DNA of 64,000 nucleotides from Flavobacterium ranwuense (GTDB lineage Bacteria; Bacteroidota; Bacteroidia; Flavobacteriales; Flavobacteriaceae): contig NZ_SMLH01000002.1 in NCBI RefSeq assembly GCF_004349315.1, forward strand, positions 124,001-188,000, read 5' to 3'. How positions within the stretch are numbered: the first letter of the stretch is position 1; every line of letters begins with the position of its first letter. Shown piece after piece: positions 44,409 to 53,254 of the stretch. Position numbers and translations under genes: made by a program. Below the pieces are notes generated by a model. The model saw only the letters and a list, made by a program, of their open reading frames with translations. It was not told the DNA's origin and made no database searches.

Positions 44409-45137
44409 TCAACCTCTATAATGTACTTTAATACGTGCGGTAGAAAGGTTCTCTCTTTCCAGTTCCTTAACAGAATAGCCCAATTTTTCTAATGTAGTGG
44501 CTCCATTCACAAAATGCTGGATGTAATAATTTCCCTGATAGTTTTGCTGCTCTAAATACTGTATCATGGTTTGCATGTGATTCGTATCAATCAAATCCGA
44601 ATGTACTGTGGTGCGAACTTCAAACGGGAGCCCACTTTCTACTAATAAACGCAACGACTTTTCAAAAGGCAGAAAAAGATTGGACTGCGTTATCTTTTCA
44701 AAATGAACGGGCATGGCTTTAAAATCCAGCGCCACATAATCGATCAATTGATTTTTAAGTAATTGTTGCAAAACCTCAGGTCGTGAACCATTGGTGTCAA
44801 TTTTTACCAAAAAGCCCATTTTTTTGACTTCAGTTATGAGTTGAATACAGTTTTTATGCAACAGGCATTCGCCTCCGCTAAAAACTACCGCATCCAACAA
44901 ATTTTTTCTGGAATGAAGAAAAGTAAGCGCTTTTTCGAATGAAATAGTTCCTTTCCCCATTACAATTTCAGGATTGTAACAATACAAACAACGCATATTA
45001 CAGCCTGCAAACCAAAGAATGCAAGCTGATTTATGCGCATAATCTAATAAAGTAAAAGGCGTTATGCTGTAAATGGGAGTACTAACATTTTCCTTCATGG
45101 AAATGGGTTCGCTGTTTGTGTTCTCCTTTTTTTCCAA
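44409..45137 (-). CDS. nrdG: Class III RNR-activating radical-SAM protein
   Basis: The 242-residue protein has the radical-SAM motif CNMRCLYC (CxxxCxxC, about residues 45-52), the VVFSGGECLLHK segment and a KIDTNGSRPEV segment. It makes the glycyl radical on NrdD with SAM and a [4Fe-4S] cluster. Its first 56 nt overlap, in another frame, with the small gene for the glycyl-radical tail, tying production of the two proteins. Confidence 0.92.
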   Translation of the reverse strand: MEKKENTNSEPISMKENVSTPIYSITPFTLLDYAHKSACILWFAGCNMRCLYCYNPEIVMGKGTISFEKALTFLHSRKNLLDAVVFSGGECLLHKNCIQLITEVKKMGFLVKIDTNGSRPEVLQQLLKNQLIDYVALDFKAMPVHFEKITQSNLFLPFEKSLRLLVESGLPFEVRTTVHSDLIDTNHMQTMIQYLEQQNYQGNYYIQHFVNGATTLEKLGYSVKELERENLSTARIKVHYRG

Positions 45138-45243
45138 TATTGAAACTTTCTACGGGTCTGTGATAGCCCATTACTCTTGTGTACACTAAACATTTGGTTC
45201 TCAAATGTTGGTTTTGTTCTAAAATCGGGTTTTTTGTTTTCAT
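45082..45243 (-). CDS. Separate glycyl-radical C-terminal tail of NrdD
   Basis: ATG 45243 opens a 53-residue reading whose second half is RVMGYHRPVESFNIGKK, ending in GEHKQRTHF. RVxGYxxPV with the radical glycine (Gly26), followed by the FNxGKxxExxxR segment, is the conserved C-terminus of class III ribonucleotide reductases. The large NrdD gene upstream stops right after its zinc site and lacks this motif, so the enzyme seems to be split in two. A 165-nt non-coding spacer lies between. It overlaps nrdG by 56 nt. It is small enough to be missed by routine gene finding. Confidence 0.8.
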   Translation of the reverse strand: MKTKNPILEQNQHLRTKCLVYTRVMGYHRPVESFNIGKKGEHKQRTHFHEGKC

Positions 45244-45326
45244 GTTTTTAAAAGGTTTAAAGTTTAAAGTTTTGACGTCACTAATTTTTCTATAAAGACT
45301 AAATTTTAAAATTGAATTTTTTTTGA

Positions 45327-45381
45327 ACCATTAAGAAAATTAAGGGTTGTTTGACTTAATGAAACTTAATATTTTAATGGT
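45327..45381. repeat. Imperfect inverted repeat between the two NrdD parts
   Basis: ACCATTAAGAAAATTAAG at the left pairs with CTTAATATTTTAATGGT at the right apart from one bulge. It resembles the hairpin repeats scattered in Flavobacterium chromosomes, and lies in the 165-nt gap between the NrdD catalytic gene and its tail. Confidence 0.6.
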
Positions 45382-45408
45382 GTTTTTTTAGAGGCTTAAG
45401 GTTTCAGG

Positions 45409-47514
45409 TTAATTGCTCAACTTTAAACTTTTTTCTTCAATTAAAGCATTATCGCATTTCGGGCAATATTCGTGTTCACCATTCAAATAACCATGAACGG
45501 GACACACACTAAACACTGGCGTAACGGTAATGTAAGGCAATTTAAAATTGGATATTACTTTCTTCACAAACTGTTTACAGGCTTCCGGTGAACTGATTTT
45601 TTCACTCATATACAAGTGTAAAACCGTTCCGCCGGTATATTTACATTGCAATTCGTCTTGTAAAAACAACGCTTCAAACGGATCTTCGGTATGATCTACC
45701 GGAATCTGGGAACTGTTGGTGTAATAAATATTGTCGCCCTGTCCGGCTTGTAAAATGTTCGGGAAACGTTTTTTGTCTTCCTTGGCAAATCGGTAGGTTG
45801 TTCCTTCGGCCGGTGTAGCTTCCAGATTGTATAAATTTCCTGTTTCCTCTTGGAATTCTTTCATTCGATTCCGAATATGTTCCAAGATTTCTGATGCAAA
45901 TTCGATTCCTGATGATGAAGTTATCGAGTCTTTATTTCCGGTAAAATTCGCAATCATTTCGTTCATTCCGTTTACACCAATGGTCGAAAAGTGATTTCTG
46001 AAATGTTGGAGATACCGTTTAGTGTACGGATACAAACCTCGGTCGTACATTTCCTGGATAAACACTCTTTTTTTCTCTAAAGTAGATTTAGAAATGTATA
46101 ATAATCGATCTAATTGTTTGAATAATTCTTCTTTATTTCCTTTGAATAAATAACCCAAACGCGCCATATTAATGGTTACTACGCCAATGCTTCCTGTCAT
46201 TTCTGCACTTCCAAAAAGTCCGTTTCCACGTTTTAACAGTTCTCTTAAATCGAGTTGCAAACGACAACACATACTGCGAACGGCATTGGGTTTATACGCG
46301 TTTTCGTTTTCTGTTTTATTGCCATTTTCATCCAAAACATATTGGCTTCCTATAAAATTCTGGAAATATGAAGAGCCTATTTTAGCTGTATTTTCAAAAA
46401 GCAAATCGGTGTTTTCTCCATCCCAATCAAATTCTTCAGTAATGTTTACTGTCGGAATAGGGAAGGTGAACGGCTGTCCGTTGGCATCGCCTTCGGTCAT
46501 TATGGTGTAATACGCTTTGTTGATGAGGTTCATTTCCTTTTGAAAATGCTCGTAACGCAATTCGGTTACTTTTGTAACGCCTCTTTCCTGGGCTCGCAAT
46601 AAAAGGTCATAATCAAAATTGTTTTCGAAAAAATGATAGTCATTTTTCGTCGGAATTTGGGTTTTCAAATCATCGGGAACCACCCAGTCCAAAGTGATAT
46701 TCGTGAAAGGCGATTGTCCCCAACGTGCCGGAACATTCAAATTGTAAACAAAACTGCGAACTGCTTTCAAGACATCCTCAAAAGACAAATCATCTTTGAA
46801 AACATAAGGAGCCAAGTACGTGTCAAACGAACTGAAGGCTTGCGCTCCGGCCCATTCGCTTTGCAAAATCCCAAGGAAATTCGCCATTTGTCCCAAAGCT
46901 TCTCTAAAATGCGAAGGCGCTTTGCTTTCCACGCGTCCGCGAACGCCATTAAAACCATCGTTGAGCAACACCCGCAGACTCCAACCGGCACAATATCCGG
47001 TCAAACAATCTAAATCATGAATGTGGATGTCGCCATTGCGATGCGCGTAGCCTTCTTCTTTTGTATATACTTTATCGAGCCAATAATTAGCAATAATTTT
47101 TCCGGCAACATTGTTGACCAATCCCGCATTAGAGTAGGAGGTATTGGCATTGGCATTGATGCGCCAATCTGTTTGTTCGATGTATTCTTCGATAGTTTGT
47201 GTGCTGTCAACATAAGTGGTGTCTTCGTTTAAACCATTCACATGTTCACGTTGCAATTTGCGTGTATGCCTGAATAATATAAAGGAACGCATGACTTCGA
47301 AATACTGTTTCTCGAAAAGGTTTTTCTCGATTAAATCCTGAATTTCCTCAACGGCCCAGGTTTCTTTGGATTGTAAATCCTGTATAGTTTTTTCGAAAAT
47401 AATTTCATCAAATCCTATGGAAACACTCTGAAAGCTTTTTTCAATCGCATCCTTTATTTTAAAACTTTCAAAAGGTTTGTATTCTCCGTTTCTTTTGATG
47501 ACATATTTTTCCAT
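45409..47514 (-). CDS. nrdD: Anaerobic ribonucleoside-triphosphate reductase, catalytic part without radical tail
   Basis: The 701-residue protein has an N-terminal ATP-cone (YVIKRNGEYKPFESFKI, about 3-90), the ten-stranded NrdD barrel (HIHDLDCLTGYCAGWSL, NITLDW, NAVRSMCCRLQL), and the C-terminal zinc site VCPVHGYLNGEHEYCPKC (about 672-689). It ends 12 residues later, before the glycyl-radical RVxGY sequence that finishes usual NrdD proteins (about 710-750 residues); that part is at 45082-45243. It makes dNTPs without oxygen. Gap to ric is 39 nt. Confidence 0.93.
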   Translation of the reverse strand: MEKYVIKRNGEYKPFESFKIKDAIEKSFQSVSIGFDEIIFEKTIQDLQSKETWAVEEIQDLIEKNLFEKQYFEVMRSFILFRHTRKLQREHVNGLNEDTTYVDSTQTIEEYIEQTDWRINANANTSYSNAGLVNNVAGKIIANYWLDKVYTKEEGYAHRNGDIHIHDLDCLTGYCAGWSLRVLLNDGFNGVRGRVESKAPSHFREALGQMANFLGILQSEWAGAQAFSSFDTYLAPYVFKDDLSFEDVLKAVRSFVYNLNVPARWGQSPFTNITLDWVVPDDLKTQIPTKNDYHFFENNFDYDLLLRAQERGVTKVTELRYEHFQKEMNLINKAYYTIMTEGDANGQPFTFPIPTVNITEEFDWDGENTDLLFENTAKIGSSYFQNFIGSQYVLDENGNKTENENAYKPNAVRSMCCRLQLDLRELLKRGNGLFGSAEMTGSIGVVTINMARLGYLFKGNKEELFKQLDRLLYISKSTLEKKRVFIQEMYDRGLYPYTKRYLQHFRNHFSTIGVNGMNEMIANFTGNKDSITSSSGIEFASEILEHIRNRMKEFQEETGNLYNLEATPAEGTTYRFAKEDKKRFPNILQAGQGDNIYYTNSSQIPVDHTEDPFEALFLQDELQCKYTGGTVLHLYMSEKISSPEACKQFVKKVISNFKLPYITVTPVFSVCPVHGYLNGEHEYCPKCDNALIEEKSLKLSN

Positions 47515-47553
47515 AGCATTTGGTGATTTGTGTTTTGTATTTTGCGATTAATT

Positions 47554-48285
47554 TTACTCTTGGTCTGAAAATGTTTTTTCTAAAAGCATGGCGCTTGGAA
47601 ACAAAATATTGTTTTCCAAATGAATGTGTTTGTGTAAATCCTGCTCAAAATCAGCTAACATAGCATAAGTCACACGGAACGTACTACAACCATCGGCCGG
47701 CGGTGTGTAATTATTGGTTAGCGATGCTATTTTAACAAAACGGTCTCCTTCGGCTTCATGTTCCTCCATCATCATGGCTATCGGATTTTTTACGGTTCCA
47801 AATTGTGGTTTCGCAATTTGTTCTTCTGTAAGCGCTGCTTTTACCATTTTTTTTATAAAAGGAAACAGAATCAGTTCTTCTTTTTTCATGTGTTGTGCTA
47901 ATTCGCCTGCACAGCCAATAAACAGTTCATTGATTTCGAATAATTCAGGATGATTTGCTCCATGAACTTTACATAATTTGTCTAAAAATGGAAGCAAAAT
48001 TTGCGTTTTTTCTTCCACATAACGGTGATGCGTTTTCTCAATATAATCTGCCAATAGGTCCAAAGGCCAAATTTTGAAATCTATGGTACTGTCATTTTTG
48101 GTTGCCAAAACAGTGTTTAACTGGTCCATTAATTGATCCGTGTCAATGTCTTTTTTTTCGCAAGCTTCCTCGATTGTTCGGTTTCCCTTGCAGCAAAAAT
48201 CAATTCCGTATTTTGAAAATATAGCTGCGGTTCTAAAATCTTTTGCAACGTATTCTCCGATTGTTATTTTCTCTAAAGTTTCCAT
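47554..48285 (-). CDS. ric: Iron-sulfur cluster repair di-iron protein (Ric/ScdA/YtfE)
   Basis: The 243-residue protein has the N-terminal ScdA domain (TIGEYVAKDFRTAAIFSKYGIDFCCKG) and a hemerythrin-like di-iron bundle (HHRYVEEKTQ, HMKKEELILFPFI, MMEEHEAEGDRF, LHKHIHLENNILFPSA). It repairs FeS clusters damaged by NO and oxidants. It heads the minus-strand operon ric-nrdD-tail-nrdG and is divergent from norC. Confidence 0.93.
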   Translation of the reverse strand: METLEKITIGEYVAKDFRTAAIFSKYGIDFCCKGNRTIEEACEKKDIDTDQLMDQLNTVLATKNDSTIDFKIWPLDLLADYIEKTHHRYVEEKTQILLPFLDKLCKVHGANHPELFEINELFIGCAGELAQHMKKEELILFPFIKKMVKAALTEEQIAKPQFGTVKNPIAMMMEEHEAEGDRFVKIASLTNNYTPPADGCSTFRVTYAMLADFEQDLHKHIHLENNILFPSAMLLEKTFSDQE

Positions 48286-48592
48286 AAGATCTGTTTTCGA
48301 TTAAAATTTATTTATGCAAAAATAACCATTATTTTTAATAAAAGATAAATTTATCCGAATTTAAATTTTTAAATTTATTTTATTTTTAATTCAGTAGTTT
48401 TCAAATAGATGTGTTTTTTATAAGTCTTTTTTAATGGATTATAATTTTACAATTTAAATAAAAATCTAAAGATGATTTTTATCATGTTTTAGCTTTTTTT
48501 AAAGCCATTAATTTGCAATAAACAAATAAAAGACATTTTTATCCTTTATTTGAATTGAAGTAAATTTATTAACTAACAAAAAACAGATACTT
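48286..48592. promoter_or_regulatory. Divergent ric/norCB intergenic region
   Basis: This 307-nt gap holds two control regions. Toward norC: FNR-type palindrome ATGATTTTTATCAT (48472-48485), then TTAATTTG ending at 48515 (36.5 bp); leader about 73 nt. Toward ric: minus-strand TATTTTTG (48324-48317) preceded by a perfect 12-bp palindrome GATAAATTTATC (48344-48355), which is not of the FNR type and could bind the Rrf2 regulator. Confidence 0.65.
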
Positions 48593-49027
48593 ATGCTTTC
48601 AAAATCACAGGCAAGAGCATTTTTTTTAGGAGGAACATTGGTCACCTTTTTAATCTTTATAGGATTGACTATTTATTCGTTCATGCCAAGGAATGATCAA
48701 ACAAACTACAGTAAGATTACTAAAGAGGTAGTGAGGGGAAAAGAAATTTGGGAGACCAACAACTGTATGGGCTGTCATACCATTATGGGCGAAGGAGGGT
48801 ATTATGCTCCCGAGTTAACAAAAGTGGTAGATCGTCGCGGCGAAGGATACATCAAAGCGGTTTTGATGTCGCCAATTCCATGGGCACCAAATGGGCGAAA
48901 AATGGTTGCTTATCATATGAATGAAACGGATGCAAACGCTATGGTCGCTTATTTAAAATGGATTGGAAAATTAGATTTAAATGGTTTCGACCGAATCGTT
49001 TCCCCTTTAGCTAAAGAAAATAATTAA
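48593..49027 (+). CDS. norC: Nitric-oxide reductase cytochrome c subunit
   Basis: The 144-residue protein has an N-terminal transmembrane anchor (about 9-29) and a periplasmic cytochrome c domain with CMGCH (about residues 59-63, NNCMGCHTIMGEGGYYAPEL) and a typical late MVAYHMNE methionine region. It passes electrons from periplasmic cytochromes to NorB. Followed by norB after 11 nt. Confidence 0.95.
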   Translation: MLSKSQARAFFLGGTLVTFLIFIGLTIYSFMPRNDQTNYSKITKEVVRGKEIWETNNCMGCHTIMGEGGYYAPELTKVVDRRGEGYIKAVLMSPIPWAPNGRKMVAYHMNETDANAMVAYLKWIGKLDLNGFDRIVSPLAKENN

Positions 49028-49038
49028 AATTTTTAAAA

Positions 49039-50460
49039 ATGAAATATAAATCACAGAAAGTAGCCTACTGGTTTTTTGCATTGTGCATGCTTTTGTTCTC
49101 GCTGCAAATTATCTATGGCTTTATCATGGGCTTTGACCGAATAGGAATTCAAGGGTTACACGAAATTATTCCTTTTAACGTAGCACGAGCGGTGCATACC
49201 AATTTGTTAGTGGTATGGTTGTTAACTGGTTTTATGGGTGCGGCGTATTACATTATTCCCGAAGAAGCGCAACGCGAATTGATAAGCGTAAAATGGGCTT
49301 ATGTACAACTCATATCACTAGCCATTGTTGGTGTTGTTACCATAATTGGCTTTCACTTCAACCATTGGGAAGGAAGGAAATTTTTAGAAATTCCTAGAGA
49401 ATTAGACTATTTAGTAGTTGTAAATGTGCTGTTGTTCTTATTCATAATTTTGGGTACGCTTTTCAAAGGAAAACGTCAAACTACAACAGCGCTAGTGCTC
49501 TCCATGGGTTTGTTATTTGCAGCCCTGCTTTATATACCTGGAATGATTTGGTTTGACAGTCAGGTAATGGACTCCTTTTTCCGTTGGTGGGTTGTCCACT
49601 TGTGGGTTGAAGGTGTTTGGGAATTAATTATGGGAGGTATCCTTTCGTTCTTATTAATTAAGTTAACTGGAGTTGACAGAGAAGTTATCGAGAAATGGCT
49701 TTACGTAATTGTTGGACTTACCTTTCTTTCCGGAGTTCTTGGAACTGGGCACCATTATTACTACATAGGCGTAAATAAAATTTGGTTAATCGTTGGTGGT
49801 ATTTTCTCTGCATTAGAACCTTTGGCTTTCTTAGCGATGGCATTATTTGCTGTAAACATGTATAGAAAAGGGGAAAAAAGTCATCCCAACAAAATTGCTT
49901 TATTCTGGACTATTGGTTCGGCTATCGTTTCTTTTGTAGGTGCGGGATTACTTGGTTTTGCTCATACATTGCCACAAACAAACCTTTATACACATGGAAC
50001 TTTGGTAACAGCGATGCACGCTCATTATGCGTTCTGGGGTGCTTATGCGATGATTGTATTAGCGATGATTAGTTATGCTTTGCCCAATTTAACGGGACGT
50101 AAACGCTATCAAAGCGCACAGGGTATGATGGCTTTTTGGTTATCCAATATTGGAATCCTGGGGATGACAGTAGCTTTTGGTGTTGCCGGAGTTGCTCAAG
50201 TATATATGGAGCGAAAAATGAAAATGGATTTCATGGTTGTTCAAAGCGAAATCAGCATCCATTTTGTAGTGCTTCTTATTTGTGCCACCATGTTTACCAC
50301 AGGAATAGGTTTATTTATTTTTGATTTTATCAAATACGGCAGACCTACAGACGAAGCTTTAGAAGGAACGCATGACGAAACTCTTTCTTTTCCTGAAATA
50401 AAAAAAGGGCTTAATCATGCCTCCAAGAAAAAAAACGCATTTTCGGAAAAAATAAAATAG
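49039..50460 (+). CDS. norB: Nitric-oxide reductase large subunit
   Basis: The 473-residue protein has 12 transmembrane helices and the cNOR pattern: VARAVHTNLLVVWLLTGFMG (haem ligands), HLWVEGVWELIMGG with the NorB glutamates replacing the oxidase Tyr, GTGHHYYYIG (FeB ligands) and ALHAHYAFWGAY-like MHAHYAFWGAYA. It reduces 2 NO to N2O at the inner membrane. No quinol-type N-terminal extension, and norC is next door, so it is of the cNor class. Confidence 0.96.
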   Translation: MKYKSQKVAYWFFALCMLLFSLQIIYGFIMGFDRIGIQGLHEIIPFNVARAVHTNLLVVWLLTGFMGAAYYIIPEEAQRELISVKWAYVQLISLAIVGVVTIIGFHFNHWEGRKFLEIPRELDYLVVVNVLLFLFIILGTLFKGKRQTTTALVLSMGLLFAALLYIPGMIWFDSQVMDSFFRWWVVHLWVEGVWELIMGGILSFLLIKLTGVDREVIEKWLYVIVGLTFLSGVLGTGHHYYYIGVNKIWLIVGGIFSALEPLAFLAMALFAVNMYRKGEKSHPNKIALFWTIGSAIVSFVGAGLLGFAHTLPQTNLYTHGTLVTAMHAHYAFWGAYAMIVLAMISYALPNLTGRKRYQSAQGMMAFWLSNIGILGMTVAFGVAGVAQVYMERKMKMDFMVVQSEISIHFVVLLICATMFTTGIGLFIFDFIKYGRPTDEALEGTHDETLSFPEIKKGLNHASKKKNAFSEKIK

Positions 50461-50567
50461 AGCTCTTTAAAAATTTATTATAGCCAACGCAACTCATTAC
50501 TATTGGAAACAGAACTTGTCATTGCCTGTAAACATTAGAATGGGTTTCGTTTTTTTAAAATATAATT

Positions 50568-51347
50568 ATGACACTAAATATCCCATATTATCACGCGGTA
50601 GGCAAAGAAAAAGAGGTCTTTGAACACGCCTATAAAAACAAAATTCCTTTCCTGTTGAAAGGACCAACCGGAACAGGAAAATCCCGTTTTGTAGAATACA
50701 TGGCGCATCAATTGGATAAAAAACTTATCACAATTAGCTGTCACGAAGAAACTTCTTCTACTGATTTAATTGGACGATTTATTATCAAAGGAGCCGAAAC
50801 AGTTTGGCTGGATGGTCCATTGACCACTGCCGTAAAAGAAGGAGCCATTATTTATTTGGATGAAATCGCCGAAGCGCGACCGGATGTTATTGTAGCCATT
50901 CACTCCTTGACGGATCACAGAAGAGAATTATTCATAGACAAATTAGGCGAAACCGTAAAAGCGCATGACGATTTTATGTTGGTGGCCTCTTTTAATCCTG
51001 GTTATCAAAGAGGTTTTAAAGAACTAAAACCATCGACTCGTCAGCGATTTATTGCCGTTTATTTTGAATATCCGGAAACGAAAATTGAAACTGAAATTTT
51101 GGTAAAAGAAACGAATGTTGATCATGATGTAGCCAAGAAACTGGTAGCCATTGGAAACAAAATCAGAAACTTAACTGAATTGGGGTTGACAGAAACCGTT
51201 TCGACACGACTTTTAGTGGATGCCGCCAAAATTATTCATTCTGGTCTTCCAAAACGATTGTCAGTTCATGTGGCTATTGTAGAACCGTTAACTGATGATT
51301 TACAAACGGTGGAAGCATTGAAGGATTTGTGTGATTTGATGATATAA
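50568..51347 (+). CDS. norQ: MoxR-type AAA ATPase NorQ
   Basis: The 259-residue ATPase has Walker A KGPTGTGKSR (about 27-36), Walker B IIYLDEIAEARPD, sensor FNPGYQ and the C-terminal lid. NorQ/CbbQ proteins pair with the VWA protein NorD to insert the non-haem iron in NorB. It follows norB by 107 nt. A 92-nt palindromic repeat separates it from norD. Confidence 0.93.
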   Translation: MTLNIPYYHAVGKEKEVFEHAYKNKIPFLLKGPTGTGKSRFVEYMAHQLDKKLITISCHEETSSTDLIGRFIIKGAETVWLDGPLTTAVKEGAIIYLDEIAEARPDVIVAIHSLTDHRRELFIDKLGETVKAHDDFMLVASFNPGYQRGFKELKPSTRQRFIAVYFEYPETKIETEILVKETNVDHDVAKKLVAIGNKIRNLTELGLTETVSTRLLVDAAKIIHSGLPKRLSVHVAIVEPLTDDLQTVEALKDLCDLMI

Positions 51348-51363
51348 TAAAAAGTAATCAGTG

Positions 51364-51455
51364 GTCATTGCGAGGAACGAAGCAATCACACTCGCATAGA
51401 TCGCTATTTATATACTGGATAATCTGGATGAGATTGCTTCGTTCCTCGCAATGAC
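51364..51455. repeat. REP-like palindromic element inside the nor operon
   Basis: Arms of 24 nt (GTCATTGCGAGGAACGAAGC... at 51364-51387 and its complement at 51432-51455) are perfect and enclose 44 nt. This GTCATTGCGAGGAACGAAG family is known as dispersed repeats in several bacterial groups. It lies between norQ and norD and extends into the extra 5' codons of the longest norD reading. Confidence 0.85.
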
Positions 51456-51471
51456 AAAAAACAAAAAAAAG

Positions 51472-53247
51472 ATGGGTTTCGAAATAGATGAATACATATA
51501 TGGAAAGTTTGTCAGACATTTTAAAAAGTCTAAAAAAATTGATATTGAAATTCTTAACAGAACGATATATTTAAATGATATAAAACCGCGATTGACTATT
51601 TTAGCTCGTGCTTTGACGGGGAAACCAATCGAAATTTTCCCTGCCGAAAGAGAAGGAGGATATAAAAACAATAATTTTTTTCTCCCCATTTCTTTTTCCA
51701 AATTGCCTACGAAAAAAGACAATCTTACTTTTTATCTTTTTAGGATTTTGTATCTGAGCATTCAGCAGCGGTTGAATTTGAATTGGACTTTGCAAGAAAA
51801 AGACCAGCCTTTAGCACTTTCACAACAAAAAGCATTGGAAACATCAGAAACTGTTCTAACAATTTTGTTTGAAGAATTTTCTATCGATAAAAAGTTTCAT
51901 ACCGAAACAAGACAGCATTTCATTCAAAAAGAGAACGGGAAAAATGCTCCTGATTTTTCTTGGCTGTATGGTAAATGGATGCAAAATGAAATAGAAAAAA
52001 ACAGTAACACCATTCTCGAAAATTTCTCTGATAAAACCCAAAAAGGAAATAAGAATCAAGCTTTAACGACTTTAAAATCAAAAGCGGTAGAAGAAGTGAT
52101 TACTGTTGAGGTTGATAAAAAGCAACAAGAAGATTATGTCTTGCTCCATAATTTTGAAAAAGTGGAAACGGCCGAAGAATTCAATGGAACTTGGCGCGAT
52201 TTTGATGGTTCAGACGAATTAGAAGAGCATCAGGAAGCATTGGAAGAGTTGAACATGAAGTACACGGTTCGGGTAGATGATACGGCACATTCCGTTTATC
52301 AATCTGATTTTATTGAGAATACTTCCATCTCCGAAAGTGCCGAAATTGATGCCAAAGGATTCCATCTTACGTATAACGAATGGGATTTTAGCAAGCGTAT
52401 TTACAAAGAAAATTTCTGTAAAGTATATCCGAAATCACAACAGAAAACGGACCCTAATTATTATAAAAAGACCATTACAAAAAATGCGTCCACTTTATTA
52501 GGCTTGCGCAAAATGCTGACCAATGTCAATAACAGAATGCAACAGCAAAAACGCCAGACACAAGGTGACGAATTTGATATCGATGCCATTACCGATTTGT
52601 ATATTGATGTGCATTCCAAACGAACCCCTTCGGAAAATATATACATTTCAAACCGGAAAAAAGAAAAGGATTTGTCGATTTTAATCCTCTTGGATATTAG
52701 TCTTTCCAGTGATGGATATGCCGCAGGAAACCGTGTGATTGATGTGGAGAAAGAGGTTTCTATTCTTTTTGGAGAAATCTTAAATGAGTTTAATATTGAT
52801 TTTTCCATAGACAGTTTCTACTCGAAAACCCGCAATTTTTCGACCTATTTAACAGTAAAGGACTTTGATGAAAATTGGAACATCGCTAAACATAAAATTG
52901 GAGCTGTAGAACCCAGTGGCTATACCAGAATTGGTGCTGCTTTGAGACATGCCGGCGCAAGACTCGATAATAGAAACACCAAAAATAAATGGGTAATCCT
53001 GATTTCTGACGGAAAACCCAACGATTATGATAAATACGAAGGAAAGTACGGCATCAATGATGTGAAACAAGCGCTTCGGGAACTCAATAACAGGAATATT
53101 AATTCCTATGCTTTGGCTATTGAAGCTCAGGCAAAATATTATCTGCCGCAAATGTTCGGGCAAAATCACTATCAAATTTTAACTACACCAGTCGAATTAT
53201 TGCAATCCTTGGTGCAATTGTACGAAAAAATTAAACATCAAAAATAA
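51472..53247 (+). CDS. norD: VWA-domain protein NorD
   Basis: The 591-residue reading starts at ATG 51472 (MGFEIDEYIYGKFV). An earlier in-frame ATG at 51451 lies in the right arm of the repeat and encodes a lysine-rich string, so it is less likely. The C-terminal von Willebrand A domain has the MIDAS motif ILLDISLSSDG (DxSxS), a TRIGAALRHAG segment and ILISDGKPNDYD. NorD works with NorQ in activating NO reductase. The N-terminal two-thirds are mostly helical and charged. Cytosolic. Confidence 0.92.
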   Translation: MGFEIDEYIYGKFVRHFKKSKKIDIEILNRTIYLNDIKPRLTILARALTGKPIEIFPAEREGGYKNNNFFLPISFSKLPTKKDNLTFYLFRILYLSIQQRLNLNWTLQEKDQPLALSQQKALETSETVLTILFEEFSIDKKFHTETRQHFIQKENGKNAPDFSWLYGKWMQNEIEKNSNTILENFSDKTQKGNKNQALTTLKSKAVEEVITVEVDKKQQEDYVLLHNFEKVETAEEFNGTWRDFDGSDELEEHQEALEELNMKYTVRVDDTAHSVYQSDFIENTSISESAEIDAKGFHLTYNEWDFSKRIYKENFCKVYPKSQQKTDPNYYKKTITKNASTLLGLRKMLTNVNNRMQQQKRQTQGDEFDIDAITDLYIDVHSKRTPSENIYISNRKKEKDLSILILLDISLSSDGYAAGNRVIDVEKEVSILFGEILNEFNIDFSIDSFYSKTRNFSTYLTVKDFDENWNIAKHKIGAVEPSGYTRIGAALRHAGARLDNRNTKNKWVILISDGKPNDYDKYEGKYGINDVKQALRELNNRNINSYALAIEAQAKYYLPQMFGQNHYQILTTPVELLQSLVQLYEKIKHQK

Positions 53248-53254
53248 ATATATA

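Noticed and set aside
46633..47020. Overlapping plus-strand frames opposite nrdD
   Set aside because: They lie wholly within the nrdD coding region in antisense and show only Arg/Ser-rich nonsense sequence.
48286..48592. FNR site acting on ric
   Set aside because: No TTTG element lies at the expected 36.5 bp on the minus strand; the ric promoter elements are nearer the gene.
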